This document shows positions 38,233 to 46,952 of a stretch of DNA of 64,000 bases, in pieces (the stretch's first letter is position 1; each line of letters starts with the position of its first letter). The translations under genes were made by a program, and so were the position numbers. Source of the DNA: Agrobacterium vitis (lineage in GTDB: Bacteria; Pseudomonadota; Alphaproteobacteria; Rhizobiales; Rhizobiaceae); NCBI RefSeq assembly GCF_037039395.1, contig NZ_CP146242.1, positions 1,426,001-1,490,000 of the forward strand, read 5' to 3'. Under the pieces are notes generated by a model. It ran no database searches. It was not told where the DNA came from and was given only the letters and a program-made list of their open reading frames with translations.

Positions 38233-38592
38233 CTACCCGAGCATTCGTTTGATGGCAGAAACTATATCAGTATGAGTATAGGGCTTCGGAAAAAAGCAAC
38301 TTCGTGCGGGCATCTGCGCAGGTCCGACCCGCTTATGTCCGGAGGTGATGATGATTTCGATCGGCGGCCAGCGATCTCGCACCACATGAGCAAATTCGAT
38401 GCCATTCAACTCGCCCGGCATATCGATGTCGGTGAAGATCACACGAATATCGGCGCACGCGCTCAGGACCACCAATGCGTCACTGGCATTGGCTGCCTCG
38501 CAGACGTTAAATCCGGCATCGGCCAGATCGTCCGCGACCGTCATTCGGATTATGGGCTCGTCTTCCACAATCAGGACCGTTATCGGCGCCAT
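38233..38592 (-). CDS. Receiver-only response regulator
   Basis: 119 residues from ATG 38592 (MAPITVLIVEDEPIIRM). Acidic pocket EDE, phospho-Asp in FTDIDMPGELNG, T/S in ITSGH and K in PKPYTHTD. No output domain. It has an EcfG-type promoter 45 bp upstream (38637-38661), so it may feed back on the stress response as single-domain regulators do in related bacteria. Confidence 0.9.
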   Translation of the reverse strand: MAPITVLIVEDEPIIRMTVADDLADAGFNVCEAANASDALVVLSACADIRVIFTDIDMPGELNGIEFAHVVRDRWPPIEIIITSGHKRVGPAQMPARSCFFPKPYTHTDIVSAIKRMLG

Positions 38593-38636
38593 GCTTCTTC
38601 TTCTCATTCCAACTACGGTCGCAGATCGTGCCAAAT

Positions 38637-38661
38637 AACTGCCTGAAGTCGCGTTTGTTCC
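38637..38661 (-). promoter_or_regulatory. EcfG-type promoter
   Basis: Minus strand GGAAC-N16-AGTT; 45 bp before the receiver gene start at 38592. Confidence 0.55.
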
Positions 38662-38845
38662 TCTGTTTGTCGCTGTATGAGACGTGTCTGATCGGAGAAG
38701 ATCTTCGTGTCGGGTGACGCCGATTGGCGAACGTTCTCAGGATTTGCATCTCTTGCTGAGCCAGCGCTAGCCAGTATACATTTTGTCGGCTTCGATTCGA
38801 AGTAGGCGGTACGGAGCCTCGCGCTCGACGATCATGAGGATCAGA

Positions 38846-39121
38846 ATGTATCTCGACACACAAATCTCGCTTGATTGGCAACAGCGTGGCATGAATGCTC
38901 GGGTGCTCGGGCTAAAGATTGATGCCAATCCTGTCCTGCCTTACGTCTCCCGTGCACAAGAAGCTGTAGAGAAAGACGAGTGGTTACAGAAGGCTGACGC
39001 CTGGTCATTCGGCTGGTGCATCGAGGATGCAAGCCGATCGGTCGGTGATAGGCATCACCTCTTTGAAAAATTCGACCCTATCTCGCTGTCGCGAGAAACT
39101 CCTCAGTCTTTAGCAATTTAA
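38846..39121 (+). CDS. Rmf/CrpP-like small protein
   Basis: 91 residues from ATG 38846 (AGGA 5 nt upstream). Pattern G-x2-A-x3-G-x4-NP (QQRGMNARVLGLKIDANP) and a C-terminal WSFGW resemble the ribosome modulation factor/CrpP fold (AYRRGYQAG...NP...W..GW). May bind ribosomes in slow growth. Its last 44 nt overlap the convergent cysteine hydrolase gene. Family call is moderate. Confidence 0.5.
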   Translation: MYLDTQISLDWQQRGMNARVLGLKIDANPVLPYVSRAQEAVEKDEWLQKADAWSFGWCIEDASRSVGDRHHLFEKFDPISLSRETPQSLAI

Positions 39122-39662
39122 GCTGCGCCGAGAAGCGATCTCCAAGCACGTCGACGGCGGCATCATGAGTCTCGTCCGCGCCGCTACAGACGGCGTCGCT
39201 CAGTACGATCACCTGTAAACCGAGATCGATAGCGCCGAGTACCGTTGCCAGAACACACACATCGGTCTCGCCACCGGTAACTACGACAGTGTCAACGCCT
39301 TTCTGCCGTAGGTGCGAAAACAGTCTGCCATCAACCCAGGGCGAATATGTCATTTTGTCGAAGATACCAGCGGGCGGCACGAGCTTCTGAAGCGGAGGAG
39401 AAAGTTCGAGCAGCTCCCGAGGCAGATGCTCGCCCGTCATCATCCACCATTTGTGATAGTAGTCCCTCCAACTGCCGGAAGCGTCTTCTGGGCATTTTGG
39501 CGGAATGAAGCGCGTAAAAACTGTTCTTTCAGCGTGGCGTTCCGAAACGTCGAGAAGTTGCGGGAGAACACGCACCATCCACGGAACATACCACGGTGTG
39601 TCTTCTGCAAACATTCTTTGGGCATCAACGCATATATGCCGCCAGTTGCCGATCTCTTTCAT
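39078..39662 (-). CDS. Isochorismatase-family cysteine hydrolase
   Basis: 194 residues from ATG 39662, with GGAGGAAAG upstream; ATG 39695 is less likely. Triad D13 (CVDAQ), K103 (FDKMTYSPW) and C136 (GGETDVCVLATV). The family includes nicotinamidase; being directly next to NAD synthetase on the same strand makes a role in NAD salvage attractive but unproven, as the metal-binding motif of PncA is not obvious. Confidence 0.85.
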   Translation of the reverse strand: MKEIGNWRHICVDAQRMFAEDTPWYVPWMVRVLPQLLDVSERHAERTVFTRFIPPKCPEDASGSWRDYYHKWWMMTGEHLPRELLELSPPLQKLVPPAGIFDKMTYSPWVDGRLFSHLRQKGVDTVVVTGGETDVCVLATVLGAIDLGLQVIVLSDAVCSGADETHDAAVDVLGDRFSAQLKLLKTEEFLATAR

Positions 39663-39687
39663 TACTTTCCTCCCGCCGATGCCAACG

Positions 39688-39712
39688 AACCTCAACCAGG
39701 TTGGGAAGTTCC
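39688..39712 (-). promoter_or_regulatory. EcfG-type promoter
   Basis: Minus strand GGAAC-N16-GGTT; 26 bp before the cysteine hydrolase start. Confidence 0.45.
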
Positions 39713-39719
39713 GTGTCGG

Positions 39720-41759
39720 TCAATCGGGGACCTTTTCTTTCAGCTCCTTAAGCCACACTCGCGCATTCCCATCCGATGGTGCCCGCCAGTCGCCGCGTGG
39801 AGAGAGCGAGCCCCCGGACGTGACTTTCGGCCCGTTCGGAGAAGCGGAGCGCTTGAACTGGCTGATCGTGAAAAAACGAAACAGGAAAGTTTCCAACCAG
39901 TGTTTGATGGTCGGCAGGTCGAACTCGCGCTTTTTGGCTTCTGGAAAATGAGCCGGCCACGGCCCGGATCCGCGAGAACGCCAAGCGGCATGGGCGAGAT
40001 AGGCAACCTTCGACGGTTTCAGTCCGAAACGGGTGATGTAATAGAGGAAGAAGTCGTGTAGGTCGTATGGACCGATCTTATCCTCAGTGCTCTGGATCTG
40101 CCCCTGATCGTCCGCGGGAACGAGTTCTGGCGAGATGACGGTGTCGAGAATTCTGCTGAGCGTCACGCCGGTTTCAGGGTCAAAAATCTCAGATTTGATC
40201 ACCCAGCGGATAAGATGCTGGATCAGCGTCTTCGAGACCGAGGCGTTGACGTTGTAGTGGCTCATTTGATCGCCGACGCCGTATGTCGACCAGCCGAGGC
40301 CGATCTCCGAAAGATCTCCGGTTCCTAAAACCAGTGCCCCACGCTGATTCGCGGCCCGAAACAGGAAGTCGGTTCGAAGCCCGGCCTGGACATTCTCGAA
40401 GGTGACATCATAGACCGGTTCTCCACTGGAGTAAGGATGCTTGAGATCGCTCAACAGCTGTGTGGCGAGCGGCCGGATGTCGATTTCTTCGGCGGTGATG
40501 CCCAAACTGCGCATCAGCGACCAGGCGTTGGACTTGGTGGCGTCACCGGTAGCAAAGCCCGGCATCGTGAAGCCCAGGATATCAGCACGCGGCCAGCCTA
40601 ACTGATCGAAGGCACGCGCTGCCACCAAAAGGGCGTGGGTTGAGTCCAGCCCGCCAGAAACCCCGATGCATAGGCGGTTGATGCCTGTCGTCATCATCCG
40701 CTTCATCAGGCCCTGAACCTGGATATTGAAAGTCTCGTAGCAATCCCGGTCGAGCCTACTCTGGTCAGCCGGGACGAAGGGGTAGCGGGCAACCGGACGG
40801 GCGAGCTCGATCTGTCCTGCTGGTACTTCGAAGTCAAACTCGATCCGTCGAAAGGATTTCCCCGTCAGATTGAGTGTCGCTGCATCGTTGAATGTGCCGG
40901 TCCGCATCCGCTCCAGCCGAAGGCGTTCCAGGTCGATGTCGGCGATACACATCTGGGCACCCGTGGGGAATCGCGCGGTTTCGGCAAGCAGATCGCCGAG
41001 TTCGTAGATGCAAGCCTGCCCGTCCCAGGCCAGATCGGTGGTCGACTCGCCAGGGCCGGCGGCCGAATAGAGGTATGCCGACCATGTCCGCGCCGATTGT
41101 GCCGAGCACAGCAGCTTGCGTACGTCCGACTTGCCGACAGTGATATTACTGGCCGACAAATTAGCGAGGATGAGCGCGCCTGACAGAGCGCCAAAATCGC
41201 TCGGAGCCGCCGGCGCCCAGAGATCCTCGCAGATCTCTACGTGGAAGACGAAGTCAGGAATGTCCCGCGCGGCGAACTGCAGATCAGTCCCGAACGGCAC
41301 AATCCTTCCGGCCAACATCATCTCCGCGTCCCGGACGTTCCTTCCCGAAGCAAACCATCGCTTCTCGTAGAATTCGCGATAGTTCGGCAAATGGGTTTTG
41401 GGAACGACACCAAGGATTTCACCGCCACGGATCACCACGGCGCAATTGTAAAGTCGACCTTCATGCCGCAGCGGAGCCCCAACAAGCAAAACAGGGTTGA
41501 GGCCTTCACTTGCAGCAACGATGGTCGCAAGTGCGGCATCGACTGCGTCAAGGAGAGCATCCTGACCGAGCAGGTCGTCGATAGCGTAGCCCGAGATGCA
41601 AAGCTCCGGGAAGACCATCATCGCGACCTTCTGATCGTGGCCTTTGCGCGCGAGATCAAGAATTTCATTGGCATTGAATTCCGGATCGGCGACTTCGCAT
41701 TCCGGCGTGCAGGCGGCACAACGAACGAATCCATGGCTGTAGGGGGAATGAAACTCCAT
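39720..41759 (-). CDS. nadE: Glutamine-dependent NAD+ synthetase
   Basis: 679 residues from ATG 41759 (AAGGA 8 nt upstream). N-terminal nitrilase-like glutaminase domain with E52 (FPELCISGY), Lys in VVPKTHLPNY and Cys in VEICEDLWAP; C-terminal synthetase with P-loop GVSGGLDSTHALL (ATP pyrophosphatase) and GTGDLSEIGLGWSTYG. Makes NAD from nicotinate adenine dinucleotide. Preceded by an EcfG-type promoter, which is unusual for a biosynthetic gene and suggests a stress-inducible, possibly second, copy. Confidence 0.93.
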   Translation of the reverse strand: MEFHSPYSHGFVRCAACTPECEVADPEFNANEILDLARKGHDQKVAMMVFPELCISGYAIDDLLGQDALLDAVDAALATIVAASEGLNPVLLVGAPLRHEGRLYNCAVVIRGGEILGVVPKTHLPNYREFYEKRWFASGRNVRDAEMMLAGRIVPFGTDLQFAARDIPDFVFHVEICEDLWAPAAPSDFGALSGALILANLSASNITVGKSDVRKLLCSAQSARTWSAYLYSAAGPGESTTDLAWDGQACIYELGDLLAETARFPTGAQMCIADIDLERLRLERMRTGTFNDAATLNLTGKSFRRIEFDFEVPAGQIELARPVARYPFVPADQSRLDRDCYETFNIQVQGLMKRMMTTGINRLCIGVSGGLDSTHALLVAARAFDQLGWPRADILGFTMPGFATGDATKSNAWSLMRSLGITAEEIDIRPLATQLLSDLKHPYSSGEPVYDVTFENVQAGLRTDFLFRAANQRGALVLGTGDLSEIGLGWSTYGVGDQMSHYNVNASVSKTLIQHLIRWVIKSEIFDPETGVTLSRILDTVISPELVPADDQGQIQSTEDKIGPYDLHDFFLYYITRFGLKPSKVAYLAHAAWRSRGSGPWPAHFPEAKKREFDLPTIKHWLETFLFRFFTISQFKRSASPNGPKVTSGGSLSPRGDWRAPSDGNARVWLKELKEKVPD

Positions 41760-41820
41760 CAACGGGTCCTTTAAGCGCGTGTTAACCCGAGCACGCGGGT
41801 TCAAGAAAGAATGCTTGAGA

Positions 41821-41845
41821 AACACCCAGTACTCCCTCTAGTTCC
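41821..41845 (-). promoter_or_regulatory. EcfG-type promoter for nadE (divergent pair, left)
   Basis: Minus strand GGAAC-N16-TGTT; 62 bp before nadE. Its -35 abuts that of the plus-strand promoter at 41848, giving the palindrome AGTTCCGCGGAACT (41840-41853). Confidence 0.5.
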
Positions 41846-41847
41846 GC

Positions 41848-41872
41848 GGAACTGACCTCCGCAATGGTCGTT
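41848..41872 (+). promoter_or_regulatory. EcfG-type promoter (divergent pair, right)
   Basis: GGAAC-N16-CGTT, an exact consensus match; 29 bp before the gene at 41902. Confidence 0.6.
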
Positions 41873-41901
41873 AAGCTGGGCACGAACGGGGAAACCGCCG
41901 T

Positions 41902-42213
41902 ATGGCATTTCTAATAGAAATTTTGATTCCTGTTACGCAGGCCTTGAGTGACCACGGACTTGGGCAGATCAGATCGGAACTCACGACCCGATTTGGCGGC
42001 GTAACGCTCCACGCGAACGCTCCTGCCGAGGGATTGTGGGAAGACGGTGGCTCTGTCGAGCGCGACCGTATCGTCATTGTCGAGGTGATGGCAGAAGAAC
42101 TCGAGCGTGACTGGTGGGCGGAGTATCGAAAAAAGCTTGAGGGCATGCTGGCTCAGGATGAGATCGTCGTGCGCGCTATACCGATCGATCGGCTACAAGG
42201 CAGAAACGCATGA
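41902..42213 (+). CDS. Conserved-looking small protein of unknown function
   Basis: 103 residues, preceded by GGGGAAA. Mixed alpha/beta sequence, no signal or TM. ERDRIVIVEVMAEELERDWWAEYRKKLEGML suggests a beta-strand then an acidic-basic helix. No family recognised. The exact EcfG promoter upstream marks it as a likely general stress gene. Confidence 0.65.
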   Translation: MAFLIEILIPVTQALSDHGLGQIRSELTTRFGGVTLHANAPAEGLWEDGGSVERDRIVIVEVMAEELERDWWAEYRKKLEGMLAQDEIVVRAIPIDRLQGRNA

Positions 42214-42277
42214 GCCATTGCATACCGGTTCCCGCACTTAAGCGAACACGCTATGGCTTGTTGCCCGCACTGGGTAA

Positions 42278-42541
42278 ATGGGAGACACAGTGGACACCAC
42301 ATTGATCGTTGGCTATTTGGCCTCCGCCTGCTCGGTTACGAGCTTCGTCCCGCAGGTCTGGAAGGTTTTGAAGACTGGCGATACCGCGGCGATCTCAGCC
42401 CGCATGTACACGCTCACGGTCGTTGGCTTCGCGCTTTGGTCTGCCTTCGGCATACTCAAGCACGAGTGGCCGATCATCCTGACCAACTCGATCTGTTTCT
42501 GCCTGTCCGGATTTATCTTGATCAAGAAGCTTCGGAGATAG
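42278..42541 (+). CDS. SemiSWEET/PQ-loop family membrane protein
   Basis: 87 residues, three TM helices in the MtN3/SemiSWEET pattern. PQ motif in SACSVTSFVPQVWKVLKTGDTAAIS, then MYTLTVVGFALWSAFGI and WPIILTNSICFCLSGFIL. Such half-transporters dimerise and move small sugars; substrate unknown. Confidence 0.85.
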   Translation: MGDTVDTTLIVGYLASACSVTSFVPQVWKVLKTGDTAAISARMYTLTVVGFALWSAFGILKHEWPIILTNSICFCLSGFILIKKLRR

Positions 42542-42692
42542 CCGCCATCAATAGTAAAAGGGTTTTGCAGGCCGGCATCAGTCCCGACAAGAAAACTTAT
42601 TTCCACTCAGGGCAAGAAGCTTCCCCCGGCTCAGACGCGCCAAAACGTGCTGCCGTGTGCAAGAGGTTGTTCCTCTTGGCCCCGGCTGTCGC

Positions 42693-42717
42693 GGAACTTC
42701 GATCAACTTCGAGTGTT
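42693..42717 (+). promoter_or_regulatory. EcfG-type promoter
   Basis: GGAAC-N16-TGTT, 41 bp before the DUF892 gene. Confidence 0.55.
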
Positions 42718-42757
42718 ATTGTGGCTCCCACTCTCGAAACTGTGATCGGATCTCACC

Positions 42758-43264
42758 ATGGCTACGGAAAAAACCCTCAACGACCTCTTCCTCGACACTC
42801 TGAAAGACATCTATTTTGCCGAAAAGCAGATCCTGAAGGCTTTGCCCAAGATGGCGCGTGCCGCCCAGTCCGAAGAAGGCAAGGCCGGCTTCCTGCAGCA
42901 TCGCGACGAAACGCAAGGCCAGATCGAACGCCTCGAGCAGGTGTTTGAACTCCTCGGCAAGCCTGCCCGTGGCAAGACTTGCGAAGCCATCCAGGGCATC
43001 ATCGCCGAGGGCGAAGAGATCATGGAGGAATACAAAGGCACCTCGGCGCTCGACGCTGGCCTCATTTCCTCGGCCCAGGCCGTCGAACATTACGAGATCG
43101 CCCGCTACGGCACGCTGAAGTCCTGGGCAAATCAGCTTGGTCTTACCGACGCGATCCCGCTGCTGGATGCCAATCTCCAGGAAGAGATCGCCACCGACCA
43201 GAAGCTGACGGCGCTCGGCGAAGCGTCAGCGAACCCCAAAGGCGCCAAGAAAAAAGCCAGCTAA
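42758..43264 (+). CDS. Ferritin-like DUF892 (YciE/YciF family) protein
   Basis: 168 residues. Four-helix ferritin-like core with [41 protein letters not shown] and [17 protein letters not shown]; the E/H residues of a diiron site are visible. The Lys-rich tail (GAKKKAS) is usual in rhizobial members. Stress-induced family of unclear chemistry; a terminator follows. Confidence 0.92.
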   Translation: MATEKTLNDLFLDTLKDIYFAEKQILKALPKMARAAQSEEGKAGFLQHRDETQGQIERLEQVFELLGKPARGKTCEAIQGIIAEGEEIMEEYKGTSALDAGLISSAQAVEHYEIARYGTLKSWANQLGLTDAIPLLDANLQEEIATDQKLTALGEASANPKGAKKKAS

Positions 43265-43282
43265 AATTATCCGACACCGATC

Positions 43283-43308
43283 GGGCCGCCTTGAAGGCGG
43301 CCCTTTCT
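43283..43308 (+). terminator. Intrinsic terminator after the DUF892 gene
   Basis: GGGCCGCC (43283-43290), loop TTGAA, GGCGGCCC (43296-43303), then TTTCT. Confidence 0.8.
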
Positions 43309-43362
43309 GTATGCGGCAAATCTTTTCTCCTATGCAGCCCCCAATTTCGATCGGAGAGTACC

Positions 43363-45510
43363 ATGGCCAAGAGAACCACAACGAAACCAGCCGCCCCGAA
43401 AGCGGCAATCGCGACGATCCACGACCAGAAACTTCAGCGCGGCGCTGGCGGCGAGCTGCATCAGATCGCCGAGGGGGATACCCCCGTCCTGACGACAGCC
43501 CAAGGCGGACCGGTTGCCGACGACCAGAATTCGCTGCGCGTCGGCCCGCGCGGTCCCCTCGTCGTCGACGACTTCCATTTCCGCGAGAAGATCTTTCACT
43601 TCGATCACGAGCGCATCCCCGAGCGCGTCGTCCATGCCCGTGGTTATGGCGCCCACGGCTATTTCGAGACCTATGAATCGCTTGCGGCCTATACCAAGGC
43701 CGACCTGTTCCAGCGTCCCGGCGAGCGCACCGAAGCCTTCGTCCGCTTCTCCACGGTCGCAGGCAACAAGGGCTCCGCCGACCTCGCGCGCGACGTTCGC
43801 GGCTTTGCCGTCAAACTTTACACGCAGGAGGGGAATTGGGATCTAGTCGGCAACAACATTCCCGTTTTCTTCATCCAGGACGCCATCAAATTCCCCGACC
43901 TGATCCACGCTGCCAAGCAGGAACCGGACCGGGCGTTTCCGCAGGCCCAGACCGCCCATGATAACTTCTGGGATTTTATCAGCCTGACACCGGAAAGCAT
44001 GAACATGATCATGTGGATCATGTCGGACCGCACCATCCCGCGCTCCTTCCGCTTCATGGAGGGCTTTGGTGTGCATACGTTCCGATTCGTCAACGCCAAG
44101 GACGAGTCTACCTTTGTCAAATTTCACTGGAAGCCCAAGCTGGGCCTGCAGTCGGTCGCCTGGAACGAGGCGGTGAAGATCAACGGCGCCGATCCGGATT
44201 TCCATCGCCGCGATCTCTGGCAGGCGATCCAGTCGGGCAATTTTCCGGAGTGGGAGTTGCAGGTCCAGCTGTTCGACCAGGAGTTCGCCGATAGCTTCGA
44301 CTTCGACGTGCTGGATCCGACCAAAATCATCCCCGAAGAAATATTGCCGCCCCAGCCAATCGGCCGGCTGGTGCTGGACCGCATGCCCGACAATTTCTTC
44401 GCGGAGACCGAGCAGGTCGCGTTCATGACCCAGAACGTGCCGCCGGGCATCGACTTTTCCAACGATCCCCTTCTGCAGGGCCGCAATTTCTCTTACCTCG
44501 ATACGCAGCTCAAGCGCTTGGGCGGCCCGAACTTTACGCATCTGCCGATCAATGCACCGAAGTGTCCCATGCACAACTTCCAGCAGGATGGCCATATGGC
44601 GATGCGCAATCCCGTCGGTCGCACCAACTATCAGCCGAACTCGCGCAACGAGGGGCCACGCGAGTCGCCAATGCAGGGCTACCGCCACTTTGCCTCCGAG
44701 GAACAAGGGAGCAAGGCACGGCTTCGCCCGGAAAGCTTTGCCGACCATTACAGCCAGGCCCGGCAGTTCTATATCAGCCAGACAGGCGCCGAGCAGCGCC
44801 ACATCGCATCTGCCCTGACGTTCGAGCTGAGTAAAGTCGAGACACTGGTCATCCGCGAGCGGATGGTCTCCCACCTGATGAACATCGACGAGACGCTGGC
44901 AACGACCGTGGCGCAGAAGCTGGGCTTCCAGTCCATGCCGAAGCCGGCGGACGCTGCGATGCCGACGCGTCAGGATCTGGAGCCATCGCCTGCGCTTAGT
45001 ATCGTCGAGCGCGGCCCGAAACGCTTCGAGGGCCGCAAGCTCGGGATCTTCATCACCGACGGCGTAGACGTGGCGCTGCTGAAGGGGCTCGCCGACGCCA
45101 TCGTCGAAGAGAAGGCGACGTTCGAACTGATTGCGCCCAAGGTCGGCGGCGTAACGGCTTCTGACGGCACGCTGATCGAAGCGCATCACATGATTGATGG
45201 CGGTCCATCCGTGCTCTTCGACGCGGTTGCCGTGCTGACATCTACGGCCGCAATCGACGACATCGTCAACGAGGCTGCGGCACGCGACTTCGTCGCCGAC
45301 GCCTTTCAGCACTGCAAGTTCATCGGCTATGGCCAGTCGGCACTGCCGCTGCTGGAAAAGGCCGGCATTGCCGGTGCACTGGATGAGGGCGTGATCATGC
45401 TCCCTGGCGAAGAAGGTCTCGCTTCGTTCGTTGGCGAGCTTGGAAAACTGCGCGTCTGGGGTCGGGAGCCGTCGGTGAAGCTCGGCAAGGCATCCCCGCC
45501 AATTGTATAA
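43363..45510 (+). CDS. katE: Large-subunit catalase (HPII type)
   Basis: 715 residues from ATG 43363 (GGAGAG upstream); a longer in-frame opening overlaps the DUF892 gene and is rejected. Heme catalase core ([23 protein letters not shown] with the distal His, [44 protein letters not shown]) and a C-terminal class I GATase/DJ-1-like domain (about 565-715; [19 protein letters not shown]), as in large clade 2 catalases. Removes hydrogen peroxide, typically in stationary phase. No EcfG-type site is seen directly upstream. Confidence 0.96.
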   Translation: MAKRTTTKPAAPKAAIATIHDQKLQRGAGGELHQIAEGDTPVLTTAQGGPVADDQNSLRVGPRGPLVVDDFHFREKIFHFDHERIPERVVHARGYGAHGYFETYESLAAYTKADLFQRPGERTEAFVRFSTVAGNKGSADLARDVRGFAVKLYTQEGNWDLVGNNIPVFFIQDAIKFPDLIHAAKQEPDRAFPQAQTAHDNFWDFISLTPESMNMIMWIMSDRTIPRSFRFMEGFGVHTFRFVNAKDESTFVKFHWKPKLGLQSVAWNEAVKINGADPDFHRRDLWQAIQSGNFPEWELQVQLFDQEFADSFDFDVLDPTKIIPEEILPPQPIGRLVLDRMPDNFFAETEQVAFMTQNVPPGIDFSNDPLLQGRNFSYLDTQLKRLGGPNFTHLPINAPKCPMHNFQQDGHMAMRNPVGRTNYQPNSRNEGPRESPMQGYRHFASEEQGSKARLRPESFADHYSQARQFYISQTGAEQRHIASALTFELSKVETLVIRERMVSHLMNIDETLATTVAQKLGFQSMPKPADAAMPTRQDLEPSPALSIVERGPKRFEGRKLGIFITDGVDVALLKGLADAIVEEKATFELIAPKVGGVTASDGTLIEAHHMIDGGPSVLFDAVAVLTSTAAIDDIVNEAAARDFVADAFQHCKFIGYGQSALPLLEKAGIAGALDEGVIMLPGEEGLASFVGELGKLRVWGREPSVKLGKASPPIV

Positions 45511-45517
45511 ATACGAC

Positions 45518-45544
45518 GCGGGCGCGGATTGTCTCCGCGCCCGC
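45518..45544. terminator. Strong hairpin after katE
   Basis: GCGGGCGCGGA (45518-45528), loop TTGTC, TCCGCGCCCGC (45534-45544): 11 bp, perfect, GC-rich but without a T-run. Confidence 0.55.
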
Positions 45545-45704
45545 CACTGCATGAAGGCCTTCGAGGCAATTGTTGACCCGGATCCTGCGGATGTTTTTGT
45601 CGAACACGACCCTTTTCTGCATGCGACTGCTGGCTTCCCATCGATTGTGTCCGAGAATGCCCTGTGCCCTCTAAGGGATCTAGCGAGGCAGGCTTCACAG
45701 CTGC

Positions 45705-45729
45705 GGAACTCACAGCAATCTCGACTGTT
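45705..45729 (+). promoter_or_regulatory. EcfG-type promoter
   Basis: GGAAC-N16-TGTT, 30 bp before the SDR gene at 45760. Confidence 0.55.
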
Positions 45730-45759
45730 TCCCGTTTGTAACCATTTCCGGAGTTGATC

Positions 45760-46623
45760 ATGTCAGAAGTGCGCCGTCCCTCCCCTCCTCATCCTCAACA
45801 GCATCAATCGCCGCCGGGCAAGACGGCCTTGATGCAACCTATCCCGGATCACGGTGAGCATTCCTACAAGGGTGATGGCAAGCTGGAAGGAAAAGTAGCT
45901 CTGATCACGGGTGCCGACTCTGGAATAGGCAAGGCCGTTGCTATCGCTTTTGCCCGCGAAGGAGCCGATATCGTGATCTCCTATCTGTCGGAAAATGAAG
46001 ACGCGGAGGACACGGCCAATTGGGTGAGAAAGGCGGGGAGAACCGCAATTATCGCCCCCGGCGACATCAAATCAGAGGAATACTGCAAATCCCTGGTGCA
46101 GCGGACCGTCAATGAGCTCGGCGCCATCGATATCCTCGTCAATAATGCCGCCTTCCAACGGACGTATGGCGATATCGCCGACATCACCGCGGAGGAGTGG
46201 GACGAAACCTTCCGAACTAACATCTACGCGCCGTTCTTTTTTGCGAAGGCAGCCGCGCCGCACATGAAACCGGGAAGTTCGATTATCAATACCACCTCGA
46301 TTCAATCGAGGCAGCCCTCGCCACAGCTCCTGGCTTACGCATCGACCAAGGGCGCCATCTCAAACTTCACGGCCGGCCTTGCAGAAATGCTGGCCGATCG
46401 AGGAATCCGGGTGAACGCAGTAGCGCCCGGCCCGATTTGGACCCCTCTTATTCCGTCCACGATGCCGCCGGAAAAAGCGGCGAAGTTCGGCGAGCAGACG
46501 CTGCTCAAGCGGGCCGGACAGCCGGCTGAATTGGCCGGTGCATTCGTGTTGCTCGCTTCCGAACTGGGCAGCTATATGACCGGGGCGGTCATTCCCGTCA
46601 CCGGCGGCGAAATTATGATCTAA
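45760..46623 (+). CDS. Short-chain dehydrogenase/reductase, YghA-like
   Basis: 287 residues from ATG 45760 (GGAG 6 nt upstream). A 40-residue N-terminal extension (PGKTALMQPIPDHGEHSYKGDGKLEGK) is typical of the YghA/glucose-dehydrogenase-like subgroup. Rossmann motif TGADSGIGKAVA, NNAA, catalytic S in NTTSIQS, Y and K in YASTKGA. NAD(P)-dependent oxidoreductase, often stress-induced in rhizobia. Confidence 0.9.
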   Translation: MSEVRRPSPPHPQQHQSPPGKTALMQPIPDHGEHSYKGDGKLEGKVALITGADSGIGKAVAIAFAREGADIVISYLSENEDAEDTANWVRKAGRTAIIAPGDIKSEEYCKSLVQRTVNELGAIDILVNNAAFQRTYGDIADITAEEWDETFRTNIYAPFFFAKAAAPHMKPGSSIINTTSIQSRQPSPQLLAYASTKGAISNFTAGLAEMLADRGIRVNAVAPGPIWTPLIPSTMPPEKAAKFGEQTLLKRAGQPAELAGAFVLLASELGSYMTGAVIPVTGGEIMI

Positions 46624-46952
46624 CAATCTTTTCAACGGTGGGAGGCTTGGATGCCAGCTCGAAGCCTTTCGAGTTGGAAGCCTGCCTCTCCCTTGTATCA
46701 ATTTTTTGCCTGGGCGGTGGCGCCGTGGCAATTGTCGATCCGTTTAGCGCTCACAAAGTCTCCTCCAGGACCAAACTTTGATTCAAACGCTCTCAGGCAA
46801 AAACAGATCCGGCCCCCGCATCGAGACAGCTCCACATTTCACCGATGACCACTCTCGCATGATAATCAACGACCGTGAGCGGCGATAACCGAACACAGGC
46901 ATTTCGCACCTTTTGCTACCGCTCGCGCAACCTGAAAGGAACTAGCGAAAAT
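46624..46952. other. Spacer between the SDR and MscS genes
   Basis: No gene seen. A small hairpin (CAGCTCGAA 46655-46663 / TTCGAGTTG 46668-46676, one G-U pair) follows the SDR stop and may end its transcript, without a T-run. Confidence 0.4.

Noticed and set aside
42979..43362. In-frame N-terminal extension of the catalase (843-residue reading)
   Set aside because: It overlaps the DUF892 gene and a terminator, and the sequence is unlike catalase. ATG 43363 with GGAGAG gives the normal HPII start.
43843..45552. 569-codon minus-strand reading frame opposite katE
   Set aside because: Mirror of the GC-rich catalase gene; no domain, no ribosome site, and katE is certain.
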